Assembly (NCBI GenBank): GCA_021790385.1
Contig: JAJYDW010000033.1
Location: 1-43,067 of the forward strand
Source: Planctomycetota bacterium
GTDB taxonomy: Bacteria > Planctomycetota > Phycisphaerae > WQYP01
DNA length: 43,067 bases
Reading direction: 5' to 3'
Below are positions 32,443-42,130 of the stretch, in pieces (the first letter of the stretch is position 1; each line of letters begins with the position of its first letter). Made by a program: the position numbers and the translations under genes. The notes beneath the pieces are model-generated. The model saw only the letters and a program-made list of their open reading frames with translations. It searched no databases and was not told the origin of the DNA.

Positions 32443-35406
32443 TTGCTTGCGATCGCGGGGGTAACGAGCCGGCTGAGTGGACCAGTGGTTTGCGAAGGAA
32501 CCGTCGTGTTGATTGAAGCAATCTGTAAATCTATCACACCTTCACGGGCATTGATTTGTATCTCTTCCGGTGAAACAAACCTCGCATGCGACGAGGCTAC
32601 TCGTGGGCATTTGTGGCTGAGAAACCGTAAACGATTACCAATCTACTACCGGACGCCCGTGCGGCATCTTGCCCGACGGGCGTCCCGTCTGGCTACTTTG
32701 TTGGCAACAGCCGCCACGATGTTCTTGGCGGTCCCGGATTTTGCCGCTTGGGGTGGCAACACCCAACCCGTAGGCAACCTACACCTCTCCGCCAAGGCCA
32801 AAAAGAAATCCAAGGTTCCCATGCCGCTGGAATCGCTGAACTGCCCGGCGAATTTCATTACCGCCATGGTTCCGGATGGTCAGGGCGGCGTGTGGGTAGG
32901 TTCGGAAGATTCCGGCGTTTATCATGGCCGCCTCGCCTTCCGCCCTGGCAAGCTGGGCGAGCCGGTGGGCTTGTCCCACCGGCCTGGCGTGCAACCATCC
33001 TTGCAGACAACTTGGAAGCATTTTGGCAAAACCAATTCCCGCGGCCTGGCCAGTAATTTTATCACCGCTTTGTGCATGGATGGCCGGGGCAGGTTGTGGG
33101 CCGGGACCAATCGCCACGGGGTTTGTGTATTCAATGGTAAAAAATGGCGACATTACGGCATTGTGCATGGGCCACTGGGCTCTCATGTTAATGCCATCGC
33201 TTTGGATAAACCCGCCAATCAAATCTGGATCGCCACGGAAGACGGCCTCTCCATTTATCAGTGCGTGGCAACCGTGAAAGGCTCCGCGGCTCGTCCGAGG
33301 AATCGCAGCGCGAGCTCCCGCCCGATTCCGCGTTACGCGGCCCATACTTGGCATTACCTCACCACTGCCGGTGGTTCGGCCCGGCAATTCAATCAATTGC
33401 CGCCCAATCCTGATGCCATCGCGTTTGATTCCCGTGGCCGGGTGTTTGTGGGCACCCAGTGCGGCGGCTTGGCCATCGGCATGCCGCGGGCCACCGCCTA
33501 TGTCAACCTGAAATCCTTTCTTTCCTACAAATCGGACCGGGAAATCAAATACACTTGGCGGATCATCCAAGGGCCATGGCACTTGCCCATTCGCCCCTTC
33601 GGCTCCGGGTTGCCGGGCAATTTGATCAATGCGGTACGGATCATTGGGCGCAATCGGGTGCTGGTGGCCACGGATTGGGGCTTGGCGGTAAGCGAAAATG
33701 ACGGCATAAGCTTTCGCTACCAGCGCGGCCAGGATTACGCCGCCAAGGTATTGGGACTGTGGCACCCACCACACTATTTTCAGATGCCATCGAAACAGTT
33801 CCTGGCCAAGTTGTTGCCGGGAGATCATATGACGGCATTGGCCCAGGATGCCGCGGGCAACATTTGGATTGGCACCTGGCGTAACGGCTTTGAAGTGCTC
33901 AACCCACGCACGCGACGGTCCTACCGTTTCGCGGGCAATCCGGCGAATCCGAAAAACGGCGGGTATGTGTGCGCCTTTTGTCCCATCACCACCGTAGCCG
34001 GCAGGGTCCCCCCAGCCGCGGCGAATACAAATGGCGTGCATCATCAACGGGCGGGCGACAATCCCGATAGCCATCGGGACCCGCACCACAATGCACTCCA
34101 GCAGATTATGCTCATCAGCTATTACGGCTCCGGCGTCTGGGCGTTTGACAGGCCTATTAAATCCCGCCAACTGGTACGTGCTTCCGCATCACCGATTAAG
34201 CCTTCTTCCAACCGGGCTTCGCGATTTCCCCGGCCCGCCGCAGCACCGACGGCAAAGCAGATCACTTCCCTGCTTCCAGAATTATCCACCGCCGCCGCAT
34301 TCGCTCACGCCAGGCATTTTCCCTACGCAACATTCCTGCGGGATGATTGGACCACCGAAGGTGACTGGGCCGGCCGGAATGGACGACGGTTTGCCGTGCT
34401 CTGTAGCGCCGCGTATGGCGGTTTGGATTACGACCTCAACCACGGGCTTGGAACCGCTGCGGTTTCCGGAATAATCGGCCCGCACCATGCGAGCGGCGAT
34501 ACGCTCCGCGAATGGGAGCAGTGGAAAGATACGGATAATCCTCGTTCGCTTTACATTCCCCAGCTCGGCTACCGTCGGGAGACGACCTGGGATGACCATG
34601 GCGAAACTTACCCCGTTTCCTACCAGGGGCCGGATGTGTGGGTGCGGGTACACTTGAAAAAAGCCGGCCTGTGGCGGGTAAGCCTGTACTTCTTCAATAA
34701 AGATGGCCACGCCGGAGCTAATCGCCAGCGAGATTATCCGGTGGCGGTTTATTCCGCAGCCAGGGCATTTGCCCATGCGGCGAGCGTGCCGCTATTAACC
34801 GCGCGCACTTTCCCCACCAATCGCCAAGCCATGGCGTGGGCACGGTGGGCCATGAGAACCAGGCCGTTGGCTCAGGGCCGGGTGGTGAATTTCTGGGGTG
34901 GCGTGTATCTGCGTTTTCTCCTGGCCGGGCCGGGCCAGTACATGATCCGTTTAGATCGCAACGCCAGTTTGGACACCATTTTGCAGGCGGTTCTTGTTGA
35001 TTCGGCGGATGCACCGCCGACCCCATTTGCCGGCAGGCCGATGGTCTACATGGGTGGCGTGCAGTACCGCCCGCCGGCAATGCCGACAGGTTCCGGCGGC
35101 GAGCTTCAGCCCGCAATTTCTGTTTGGCACGCCGCCCAACATGCCTTCGGCACCAGGGGCGGCGCCCGCCGCCGACTCGCCCGGATATTGTGCTACCGTT
35201 ACGCCTTCACCCATCACGCCCCACCCGAACTGTTGTCCAATTGGCGTTGGCACCTGGATATCTGGGCGCCGCAAGACCGGCGCGTTTTTGATCGCACGAT
35301 GAACCAGGCGTTTCGGTCTCTTCTCAAGGGATGGAAGGGGTTGAAATCCGTCATGCAACAGGACGGTGATTTACAGTCAAACTCAGGAGAAATGGGACAT
35401 GAATGA
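32443..35406 (+). CDS. Exported Reg_prop beta-propeller protein with planctomycete C-terminal domain
   Basis: The reading frame spans 987 codons. The start is uncertain: a signal-like segment (RRASRLATLLATAATMFLAV) begins near residue 79, so GTG 32659 may be the true start. Residues about 138-520 hold at least six propeller blades of the two-component-regulator-propeller type: FITAMVPDGQGGVWVGSE, FITALCMDGRGRLWAGT, NAIALDKPANQIWIATEDGL, DAIAFDSRGRVFVGTQ, LVATDWGLAV and MTALAQDAAGNIWIGT. After a Pro/Ser-rich linker (about 560-625), a domain from FLRDDWTTEGDWAGRNGRRF through WDDHGETYP and WRVSLYFFNKDGHAGANRQR to FWGGVYLRFLL extends to the end. No kinase is attached, unlike most Reg_prop proteins. 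It heads the cassette and overlaps the next gene by 8 bases. The function is unknown. Confidence 0.82.
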   Translation: MLAIAGVTSRLSGPVVCEGTVVLIEAICKSITPSRALICISSGETNLACDEATRGHLWLRNRKRLPIYYRTPVRHLARRASRLATLLATAATMFLAVPDFAAWGGNTQPVGNLHLSAKAKKKSKVPMPLESLNCPANFITAMVPDGQGGVWVGSEDSGVYHGRLAFRPGKLGEPVGLSHRPGVQPSLQTTWKHFGKTNSRGLASNFITALCMDGRGRLWAGTNRHGVCVFNGKKWRHYGIVHGPLGSHVNAIALDKPANQIWIATEDGLSIYQCVATVKGSAARPRNRSASSRPIPRYAAHTWHYLTTAGGSARQFNQLPPNPDAIAFDSRGRVFVGTQCGGLAIGMPRATAYVNLKSFLSYKSDREIKYTWRIIQGPWHLPIRPFGSGLPGNLINAVRIIGRNRVLVATDWGLAVSENDGISFRYQRGQDYAAKVLGLWHPPHYFQMPSKQFLAKLLPGDHMTALAQDAAGNIWIGTWRNGFEVLNPRTRRSYRFAGNPANPKNGGYVCAFCPITTVAGRVPPAAANTNGVHHQRAGDNPDSHRDPHHNALQQIMLISYYGSGVWAFDRPIKSRQLVRASASPIKPSSNRASRFPRPAAAPTAKQITSLLPELSTAAAFAHARHFPYATFLRDDWTTEGDWAGRNGRRFAVLCSAAYGGLDYDLNHGLGTAAVSGIIGPHHASGDTLREWEQWKDTDNPRSLYIPQLGYRRETTWDDHGETYPVSYQGPDVWVRVHLKKAGLWRVSLYFFNKDGHAGANRQRDYPVAVYSAARAFAHAASVPLLTARTFPTNRQAMAWARWAMRTRPLAQGRVVNFWGGVYLRFLLAGPGQYMIRLDRNASLDTILQAVLVDSADAPPTPFAGRPMVYMGGVQYRPPAMPTGSGGELQPAISVWHAAQHAFGTRGGARRRLARILCYRYAFTHHAPPELLSNWRWHLDIWAPQDRRVFDRTMNQAFRSLLKGWKGLKSVMQQDGDLQSNSGEMGHE
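34663..34737 (+). repeat. 75-bp direct repeat, copy A
   Basis: This stretch encodes AGLWRVSLYFFNKDGHAGAN and the next five residues. It matches 38406-38480 at 70 of 75 bases by my count, much closer than the flanking sequence of the two paralogous genes. Confidence 0.8.
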
Positions 35407-36901
35407 AATCAAAGGGATTTATCGTTGGAAACCAAGCTGGTGGCACACGACCCTCCGGACTGCCATTGTTCTGGTCGCGCTGGCGCTGCTTGTGAGCTAC
35501 TTGGCGGGCCGGCAGTTCGCCACGGCCGGATCGGTCGAGTTGACGGCGAATTTGGGAGCGTTTTCTTCAACATTTGTGAAAGTCAACACGGCGGTAACGG
35601 CAAGTTTGACGGCGGGCACTCCGTACAATTACAATCCACCAGTGCCGCCGGCCGATGAGGCGGCATTGGTTCCAAGCTACACGTGGTCGATTGGCCCGGT
35701 GCAGGTGGCCTCGGCCAGCGGTGGCCCGTACAGGATCGCCGTCCTTGGCACGGATTATAAAATCGCCCCGCTGCCGCCGACCGCTAACACCGTTTCCATC
35801 TTGACATTTACGCCGATAGTAACGGGATATTGGAAAGTTTCGGCGAGTTGCAGCGTGGTCGTGACGGATACCAAGACAGGATTCAGTTGGAACGGCGGGC
35901 CCGTTGCCACCGGGCCCAAGACCTTTATCAGTTACATTTTGCATATTGATTACGGTGGAGCCCCGGTGGACGGCTTGACGGAAAATGTCTGTGTTGGCGA
36001 GCAGATACCGCTGACGGTGGATGTCGAGCCAAGCGACTTGGGCTTTCAGTGGAACATAATGGGGACGACGGTTTCAAAGTACGCGCCGGACGATTCCGCC
36101 AGCAATCTGACTCCGGTGACCGCGGCAGATTTGAAAGCCTCTCCGCTAACCTTCTATTGGGTGCTGCCGCCGCAGAGCAATGATGACGACGTGATGTTGC
36201 AAATCAACGGTGGTCCGTCGGTGTTTTCGACCTTTGATGTCTATCAGCCCAACCAAAAGATGACGGCGACGTATGTCGGCGGCACATACGTCAATGGGCT
36301 TTATGATCCACCGGGAATATGGCTCTACTTTGGAACCGCGCAAGGCGGCGACGGTGTTTTCTTTGGAACCCCGGTCACGGCCTATCCCCAGCAGTTCGGC
36401 GGAAAGGTCGACTTCGTCCAGACAATCGCGGCCGACGCAGTTACTGTTTCGGAGGGCCAGTATTATGATGGCATATTTATGGGCGACCAGACCTACCAGT
36501 CGGCTATGCCTCCCGGCTCTCCACCGGTACTCGACACTGACTTCACTTACACCAAGACCGGGCCATTCAGTAAGGACGGCGTGCTGTGGACCGATGATGG
36601 CCCCGGGTCCCCCTGCTCAGTTTCGCCGGTCGGTGATGGAGGCAGCCCCTACTACGAGAGTTTCCTGATCATACCAACCATGTATCTGATTTATAAGCCC
36701 GCTCTGGCGAACGCGATTTGGGTGCCGCTGGATTCGTACCGGTGGGGCTGGTTCGGTGCGGCGCAGGAGGGCTTGCTGGGAGGTTGGAGCGTGCAAAACG
36801 GGGAAAACAATCCGAATCCGCCAGTGGAGGTGACGCCCACTGGTGAACCGACATGGAACACTAACATCACGGCATACAACAAGGTGTGGGTGCTACAATG
36901 A
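35399..36901 (+). CDS. Membrane-anchored beta-rich extracellular protein, unknown
   Basis: The protein has 500 residues from ATG 35399, with AGGAG about 9 bases upstream; the start overlaps the end of the propeller gene. One anchor or uncleaved signal lies at about residues 20-42 (TAIVLVALALLVSYLAG). The rest is Gly/Pro/Thr/Tyr-rich with few Lys or Arg and looks all-beta. An Ig/PKD-like part is suggested by SYTWSIGPVQVAS and FTPIVTGYWKVSASCSVVVTD, followed by a second beta region to the end. No catalytic motif is seen. I do not recognise a family. The context of exported neighbours suggests a surface or periplasmic structural role, which is inference. Confidence 0.75.
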   Translation: MNEIKGIYRWKPSWWHTTLRTAIVLVALALLVSYLAGRQFATAGSVELTANLGAFSSTFVKVNTAVTASLTAGTPYNYNPPVPPADEAALVPSYTWSIGPVQVASASGGPYRIAVLGTDYKIAPLPPTANTVSILTFTPIVTGYWKVSASCSVVVTDTKTGFSWNGGPVATGPKTFISYILHIDYGGAPVDGLTENVCVGEQIPLTVDVEPSDLGFQWNIMGTTVSKYAPDDSASNLTPVTAADLKASPLTFYWVLPPQSNDDDVMLQINGGPSVFSTFDVYQPNQKMTATYVGGTYVNGLYDPPGIWLYFGTAQGGDGVFFGTPVTAYPQQFGGKVDFVQTIAADAVTVSEGQYYDGIFMGDQTYQSAMPPGSPPVLDTDFTYTKTGPFSKDGVLWTDDGPGSPCSVSPVGDGGSPYYESFLIIPTMYLIYKPALANAIWVPLDSYRWGWFGAAQEGLLGGWSVQNGENNPNPPVEVTPTGEPTWNTNITAYNKVWVLQ

Positions 36902-38349
36902 AAACCTATCGTTGCAAGGGACCTTTCTGCACTAGCCCGGGGGAGGGAACGTTCGTCCGCCGTCGACGCGGCCACTGGCGGACCTGCTTAATTTCGGCGG
37001 GCCGAAAACGCGTGCGAGGCCGCCATCTGCTGCCGCTCCACGCGCTTGGCCGGTTGGGCCTTGGGCCCGCTCTACTTTGGGCCGGGGCTTTGCTTGCAAC
37101 GATAGCCCTGGCCTGCTTGCCGTGCTCACTTCGCGCAAATCCCGGAAATGCCGCGTCGAGCCGGCCGCGAAGGATCCAACCCCTTGGTGCGTTCGTCAAG
37201 GATTTCCACGGTGCCACGGCGAGGCTCTCTCCGCTGGCGAAGAAACTTGGCGTTGTGTGGACGGTGACCAACAACGGAAAGACCGTGGTTTACGCAAATG
37301 GTGCGTTCTCTGCTGGGCAGCTGCGCCTTTGGACGGCATCGGGTAAACCGGTTTTGCGCAAGCATAAGTATTTGACTGCCGGCCCGATGGAACGGCTGGT
37401 TCCGGGCGCGAGTTTCCGCCTGGTAATAGCGCTGCGGAAATACTTCCAGATTCCGGGCCTGGGATCCTTCAAGGTCACATTCTGGAACTCAGTTTGGGAT
37501 CGGCTCGCGGCCCAAATACCGCGGCAGGCGTCGATCAGAACGAAACTAAACTTATTTACGAAGTTAGCTGCAGCGGGCGACATCGTTAACCTTGAATCGA
37601 ACGCCCTGATCGTCAAGATCGGCCCCGGCGGTAAGCTCACTTGGAGCGTGCCGGGCGGCGGTGCTGCGCCCAAAGCCGTCAAGGTAACGCCTGCGCCCCG
37701 GCCCCCGGCCCAGCCAATTCTTCCAGCGACCGGGCCGGTTGCCACGCTTTCGGCCTTGGCGAATGCTGTACGCACGGCCAATTTGACGAAGGCCCGCGCT
37801 CTTGTGGACCGAACCCCCGCGGCCAAACTTATTCTGGCCGAGATTCCACTGGCTGGGCAGATCGACCTGTTCTGCCGGGCCGTGCGGCAACACTTGGCGT
37901 TCGACCCGACGCCGCATCTTGAAAAAGTATATCCGTCGGTCGGTTCGCTCGACAAGATTCTCACACGCCTTGACCTGAAAAGCCTGAGAATTAACGGCGA
38001 CCAGGCCTCGGTAGCCGTTTGGGGCCTCAATCGGGCGCGGACCAAATGGGTTGCCGGTCTCACACTTCTCCTACGCCGGGTTCACGGCAAATGGCTGTAC
38101 AGCGGGGCGGCTGGGTTTCGCCTCACCCGGCAACAACTCGCCAGGGAAGGCGAATTTGACCGGCGGCTGGCGAAAATATTTGGGGGGCTGACCGTGCAGA
38201 TTAACAACGGAAAGATAAAAACCCTCACCCAACTGAACCGCGTTTCCACGGCCGAGTTGCGCCGCGCCGACGCGTGGTACGCGCGGCCGGCCGGGCCGGA
38301 CAAACAGCCCCGCGCTCGCGGGCATGGCGGCGGACCAGCCGCGCAGTAG
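36898..38349 (+). CDS. Exported protein of unknown function
   Basis: The protein has 483 residues. The ATG overlaps the preceding stop (ATGA), so translation is coupled. A basic N terminus of about 45 residues rich in Arg and Cys precedes a hydrophobic segment (LGPALLWAGALLATIALACL), which acts as signal or anchor. Residues about 95-220 look beta-rich (VVWTVTNNGKTVVYANGAF...GQLRLWTASGKPVL), reminiscent of Ig-like inhibitor folds. A Pro-rich linker (about 250-270) is followed by a second domain with helices (LSALANAVRTANLTKARALVD) and strands ending in RVHGKWLYSGAAGFRL, which could be NTF2-like. Neither assignment is firm. G+C is higher than in the gene before it. Confidence 0.72.
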   Translation: MKTYRCKGPFCTSPGEGTFVRRRRGHWRTCLISAGRKRVRGRHLLPLHALGRLGLGPALLWAGALLATIALACLPCSLRANPGNAASSRPRRIQPLGAFVKDFHGATARLSPLAKKLGVVWTVTNNGKTVVYANGAFSAGQLRLWTASGKPVLRKHKYLTAGPMERLVPGASFRLVIALRKYFQIPGLGSFKVTFWNSVWDRLAAQIPRQASIRTKLNLFTKLAAAGDIVNLESNALIVKIGPGGKLTWSVPGGGAAPKAVKVTPAPRPPAQPILPATGPVATLSALANAVRTANLTKARALVDRTPAAKLILAEIPLAGQIDLFCRAVRQHLAFDPTPHLEKVYPSVGSLDKILTRLDLKSLRINGDQASVAVWGLNRARTKWVAGLTLLLRRVHGKWLYSGAAGFRLTRQQLAREGEFDRRLAKIFGGLTVQINNGKIKTLTQLNRVSTAELRRADAWYARPAGPDKQPRARGHGGGPAAQ

Positions 38350-39197
38350 CCTTGGTCGCAGCGCTCATAAGCGGTGCCGCGGCACCGACGGCGACGCAAC
38401 TCAAGGCCGGCCTGTGGCGGGTGCGCCTGTACTTTTTCAATAAAGATGGCCACGCCGGAGCCAATCGCCAGCGGGATTATTTGATTCAGATTTATTCATT
38501 CGCCCGGCGGTTGTGGCGTTACCTTACGCCACCGCCTCCGGGTTGGCCCCGGTTTCCGCGCAACAGCATGGCCTTGCAATGGATGACACTGGCCGATCGG
38601 GCCAAGCCATTGGTCCAGGCCCGCGTGGTGCATTTCTGGGGTGGGGTTTACGAGCGGTTCGTCCTCCGCAGTCCGGGCGATTACATGGTCTGCCTTCGCC
38701 GGAATGGCAGCCTTAACACCATGCTATCCGGTTTTTTTCTGGACCGGCTCAAGGGTAGGCCGCCGGCGCGGTTTGTCGAGTATCCGTCCGCTTTCCTCGC
38801 TGGCGTCCAGTATGGGCCGCCGAAGGCGGGGGTTCCGATTTCCGGCAGCGGAATGTTGGCGGAGGCCGACAGGCTTTGGCACGCTGGGCGTCTTGCGTTC
38901 TGGCACCCGGGGCAGGCGCGTGGGGCGGAATTGCTCGCCTACCGGGCCGCCCACGGCGCACACGCTTCGCCGCGCCTACTGCGGCGTTGGCGCTGGTTTT
39001 TGGACATTTGGAACCGCGCGGACGGTGGCCGGTTTGGTCTGGCCATGGCCCGTGCTTTCATGGCCGCGAGAGTCGCGCAAGCCCAGAGTGCTTCCGCGGT
39101 CCGCGCCGTTGATCGCGCCAAGCGGTTGGGCCGGAAGCACTTTGTGTGGAGTGGCTATTGGGCCGGGGCGGCGACGCGACCCGCAAAAACGCGATAA
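38274..39197 (+). CDS. 5'-truncated paralogue of the propeller protein's C-terminal domain
   Basis: There are up to 307 residues from GTG 38274; no SD or ATG fixes the start. From residue about 44 it aligns along its whole length with the C-terminal 250 residues of the propeller protein (AGLWRVRLYFFNKDGHAGAN, ARVVHFWGGVYERFVLRSPG, FLAGVQYGPP, RWRWFLDIWN). Identity is near-total over the first 25 residues and much lower after. It lacks the propeller and the front half of the domain (DDWTTEGDWAGR to DDHGETYP). A signal-like stretch (RAVALVAALISGAAAPTATQ) stands in front instead, partly read in another frame across the end of the preceding gene. It may be a secreted one-domain protein or a decaying fragment. 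Confidence 0.62.
   Translation: MVRAAGRAGQTAPRSRAWRRTSRAVALVAALISGAAAPTATQLKAGLWRVRLYFFNKDGHAGANRQRDYLIQIYSFARRLWRYLTPPPPGWPRFPRNSMALQWMTLADRAKPLVQARVVHFWGGVYERFVLRSPGDYMVCLRRNGSLNTMLSGFFLDRLKGRPPARFVEYPSAFLAGVQYGPPKAGVPISGSGMLAEADRLWHAGRLAFWHPGQARGAELLAYRAAHGAHASPRLLRRWRWFLDIWNRADGGRFGLAMARAFMAARVAQAQSASAVRAVDRAKRLGRKHFVWSGYWAGAATRPAKTR
38406..38480 (+). repeat. 75-bp direct repeat, copy B
   Basis: This is the partner of 34663-34737, with five differences in 75 bases by eye. The similarity falls off abruptly on the 5' side at the junction with the signal-like sequence, which marks the break point of the truncated copy. Confidence 0.8.
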
Positions 39198-39388
39198 GGA
39201 GAACAGGATGCTCAGATTGTTACCATGCCGACGGTGGACGGTGCTTGTTGCCGTGGCTACACTTTTGTGGAGCGGTGCGCGGGCCACTTGGGCGGATGCT
39301 CCGCCGGTGAACTTCAATGTATGGACCGTTCCACCGCAGCCCCCTGGACGACATTTTAACTTTGGTTTGACACGCCGCTGTTGCAGCC

Positions 39389-39416
39389 TTGTCGCCGACA
39401 CGCGGCATGTTATGCT
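39389..39416 (+). promoter_or_regulatory. Candidate tdh-kbl promoter
   Basis: TTGTCG (39389-39394) and TATGCT (39411-39416) are 16 bases apart, with a TG one base before the -10 (extended -10). Each hexamer matches consensus at 4 of 6 positions. Transcription would begin near 39423, some 23 bases before the tdh ATG. Confidence 0.4.
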
Positions 39417-39445
39417 GGCTGGCTTGGCGGAAAGGGGTGTGCATC

Positions 39446-40489
<1,044 letters not shown>

Positions 40490-40511
40490 TGCCGCGCGGA
40501 GGATAACACCT

Positions 40512-41720
40512 ATGTTTGACGCCATCGCCCAACACCTCCAGCAGCAACTGCAGGACATCCGCCGGCAGGGTCTGGAAAAACAGGAACGCATTCTCATCTC
40601 GCCGCAAGGACCGCACGTGCGCGTTGAAAACGCCGCCTCCATGCTTAATTTTTGTGCCAACAATTACCTGGGGCTGGCCAACCACCCGGATATCGTGGCC
40701 GCGGCCACCCGGGCTTTGCACCAGCGCGGCTACGGCATGGCCTCGGTGCGGTTTATCTGCGGCACCCAGGACATTCACCGCCAACTGGAAACAGCCTTAA
40801 GCGAATTTCTGGGCATGCAGGACACCATTTTGTATTCGTCCTGCTTTGATGCCAACGGCGGCTTGTTTGAAACCATTCTCGAAGCCCAGGATGCCGTGCT
40901 CAGCGACGAACTCAATCATGCTTCCATTATCGATGGCATTCGCCTGTGCAAGGCCCGCCGTTACCGCTACCGCAACAACGACATGGCGGACCTGGAAAAG
41001 CAACTGCGGCTAGCGGTAGATGACGGATCTCGCTTTCGGCTTATCGCTACCGATGGCGTGTTTTCCATGGATGGTCACGTGGCGAATTTACCGGCCATCT
41101 GCGATCTGGCCGATCGTTACCACGCCCTGGTCATGGTCGATGATTCACATGCAGTAGGTTTTATGGGTGCCAACGGGCGGGGAACGCATGAACATTTCGG
41201 CGTGATGAACCGGGTGGACATTATCACCGGCACGCTGGGCAAAGCCCTGGGCGGTGCAGGCGGCGGTTATACCAGCGGCAAAAAGCCACTGATTGATTTA
41301 TTGCGACAGCGATCCCGGCCGTATCTGTTCAGCAATGCCAACATTCCATGTGTGGTGGAAGCCTCCTTGGCTGCGCTGCGGCTGATGAAAGAGGCCCAGC
41401 CCTTGCGCGAGAAACTACACGCCAATGCCGCGCACTTTCGAGACAGGATGACGGCGGAACATTTTTCGCTGATTCCTGGCCAGCACCCGATTGTGCCGGT
41501 GATGTTTGGCGAAGCGCAGCAGGCGGTGCGCATGGCGGAGCTGCTGCGGCAGCAGTGCGTGTACGTAGTGGCGTTCAGCTATCCGGTAGTGCCCATGGGT
41601 AAAGCGCGCATTCGGGTGCAGCTTTCCGCCGCCCATGAAACCGCAGATTTGGACCGGACGGTCGCGGCGTTTGTGGCCGCCCGCAGGGCCTTGGCTGCCG
41701 GCGACGATGGCAACCGGTGA
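40512..41720 (+). CDS. kbl: Glycine C-acetyltransferase (2-amino-3-ketobutyrate CoA ligase)
   Basis: The protein has 402 residues from ATG 40512, with GGAGG upstream. It splits 2-amino-3-ketobutyrate with CoA into glycine and acetyl-CoA, completing threonine breakdown begun by Tdh. This PLP enzyme has [12 protein letters not shown] (48-59), [14 protein letters not shown] (73-86), which is diagnostic of Kbl against Bio[25 protein letters not shown] (210-219) and the PLP lysine Lys244 in [14 protein letters not shown]. The C-terminal [20 protein letters not shown] is also Kbl-like. It is paralogous to the bioF product at the other end of the window. It converges with the rRNA operon. Confidence 0.97.
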   Translation: MFDAIAQHLQQQLQDIRRQGLEKQERILISPQGPHVRVENAASMLNFCANNYLGLANHPDIVAAATRALHQRGYGMASVRFICGTQDIHRQLETALSEFLGMQDTILYSSCFDANGGLFETILEAQDAVLSDELNHASIIDGIRLCKARRYRYRNNDMADLEKQLRLAVDDGSRFRLIATDGVFSMDGHVANLPAICDLADRYHALVMVDDSHAVGFMGANGRGTHEHFGVMNRVDIITGTLGKALGGAGGGYTSGKKPLIDLLRQRSRPYLFSNANIPCVVEASLAALRLMKEAQPLREKLHANAAHFRDRMTAEHFSLIPGQHPIVPVMFGEAQQAVRMAELLRQQCVYVVAFSYPVVPMGKARIRVQLSAAHETADLDRTVAAFVAARRALAAGDDGNR

Positions 41721-41743
41721 TGCGGCCGATCTACCGCACGTAC

Positions 41744-41779
41744 AAAATAAAAAAAACTGGAGGCCAAGGAGCCGCCAGC
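41744..41779 (-). terminator. Distal intrinsic terminator of the rRNA operon
   Basis: On the minus strand CTGGCGGC-tccttg-GCCTCCAG (one mismatch) is followed directly by TTTTTTTTATTTT. On the plus strand, AAAAACTG and a distant CAGTTTTT (to 41810) could form an outer stem, so it may also end kbl transcription. Confidence 0.72.
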
Positions 41780-41821
41780 AATTAACATGTGCCCCTACGG
41801 CGCAGTTTTTGTGCTCCACAA

Positions 41822-41859
41822 TAAAAAGACCCGGGCGAATCTTTCGATTCACCCGGGTC
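41822..41859 (-). terminator. Proximal intrinsic terminator of the rRNA operon
   Basis: A 14-bp stem (41828-41841 with 41846-41859, 4-base loop, core GACCCGGG) is followed on the minus strand by TTTTTA. The single non-Watson-Crick position is a G-U pair on the minus strand but C-A on the plus strand, which shows the hairpin acts on minus-strand (rRNA) transcripts. Confidence 0.85.
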
Positions 41860-41864
41860 ATAAA

Positions 41865-41973
41865 TCCGGCACTGACCTACTCTCGCACTGTTGAGCACTA
41901 CCATCGGCCGTCAGGGCTTTACGGTGCTGTTCGGAATGGGAAGCTGTGTTACCCCTGACGCAAAGGCACCGGA
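41865..41973 (-). rRNA. rrf: 5S ribosomal RNA
   Basis: The 109-base RNA reads on the minus strand from TCCGGTGCC to GTGCCGGA. These ends pair as helix I (7 pairs including two G-U). Conserved 5S elements are visible: CCCATTCCGAACAG in loop B/helix III and GATGGTAGTG...GCGAGAGTAGG in the 3' half. It lies about 157 bases downstream of 23S, and the intrinsic terminators follow directly. The exact ends are set from helix I and may be off by one or two bases. Confidence 0.95.
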
Positions 41974-41978
41974 AATCC

Positions 41979-42029
41979 GGAAGGATCGGTTTCCCGATCC
42001 TTCCAGGGAATTCGCCGTTCGTGGCGAAT
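41979..42029 (-). other. 23S-5S spacer processing hairpins
   Basis: The spacer holds two perfect hairpins: an 11-bp stem GGAAGGATCGG/CCGATCCTTCC with loop TTTC (41979-42004) and a 7-bp stem ATTCGCC/GGCGAAT with a 6-base loop (42010-42029). A third imperfect one (42102-42128, GATTTT...AAAATC) flanks the 23S 3' end. Such stems often guide RNase processing of the precursor; that role is inferred. Confidence 0.55.
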
Positions 42030-42130
42030 GAAGATTGCGTGATGGGCCAAGACTCACAATCAAGAGCACTGAAATTACTTAAAGGTGGCACTGACAACTA
42101 TGATTTTGATCGATGACGATTGAAAATCAA

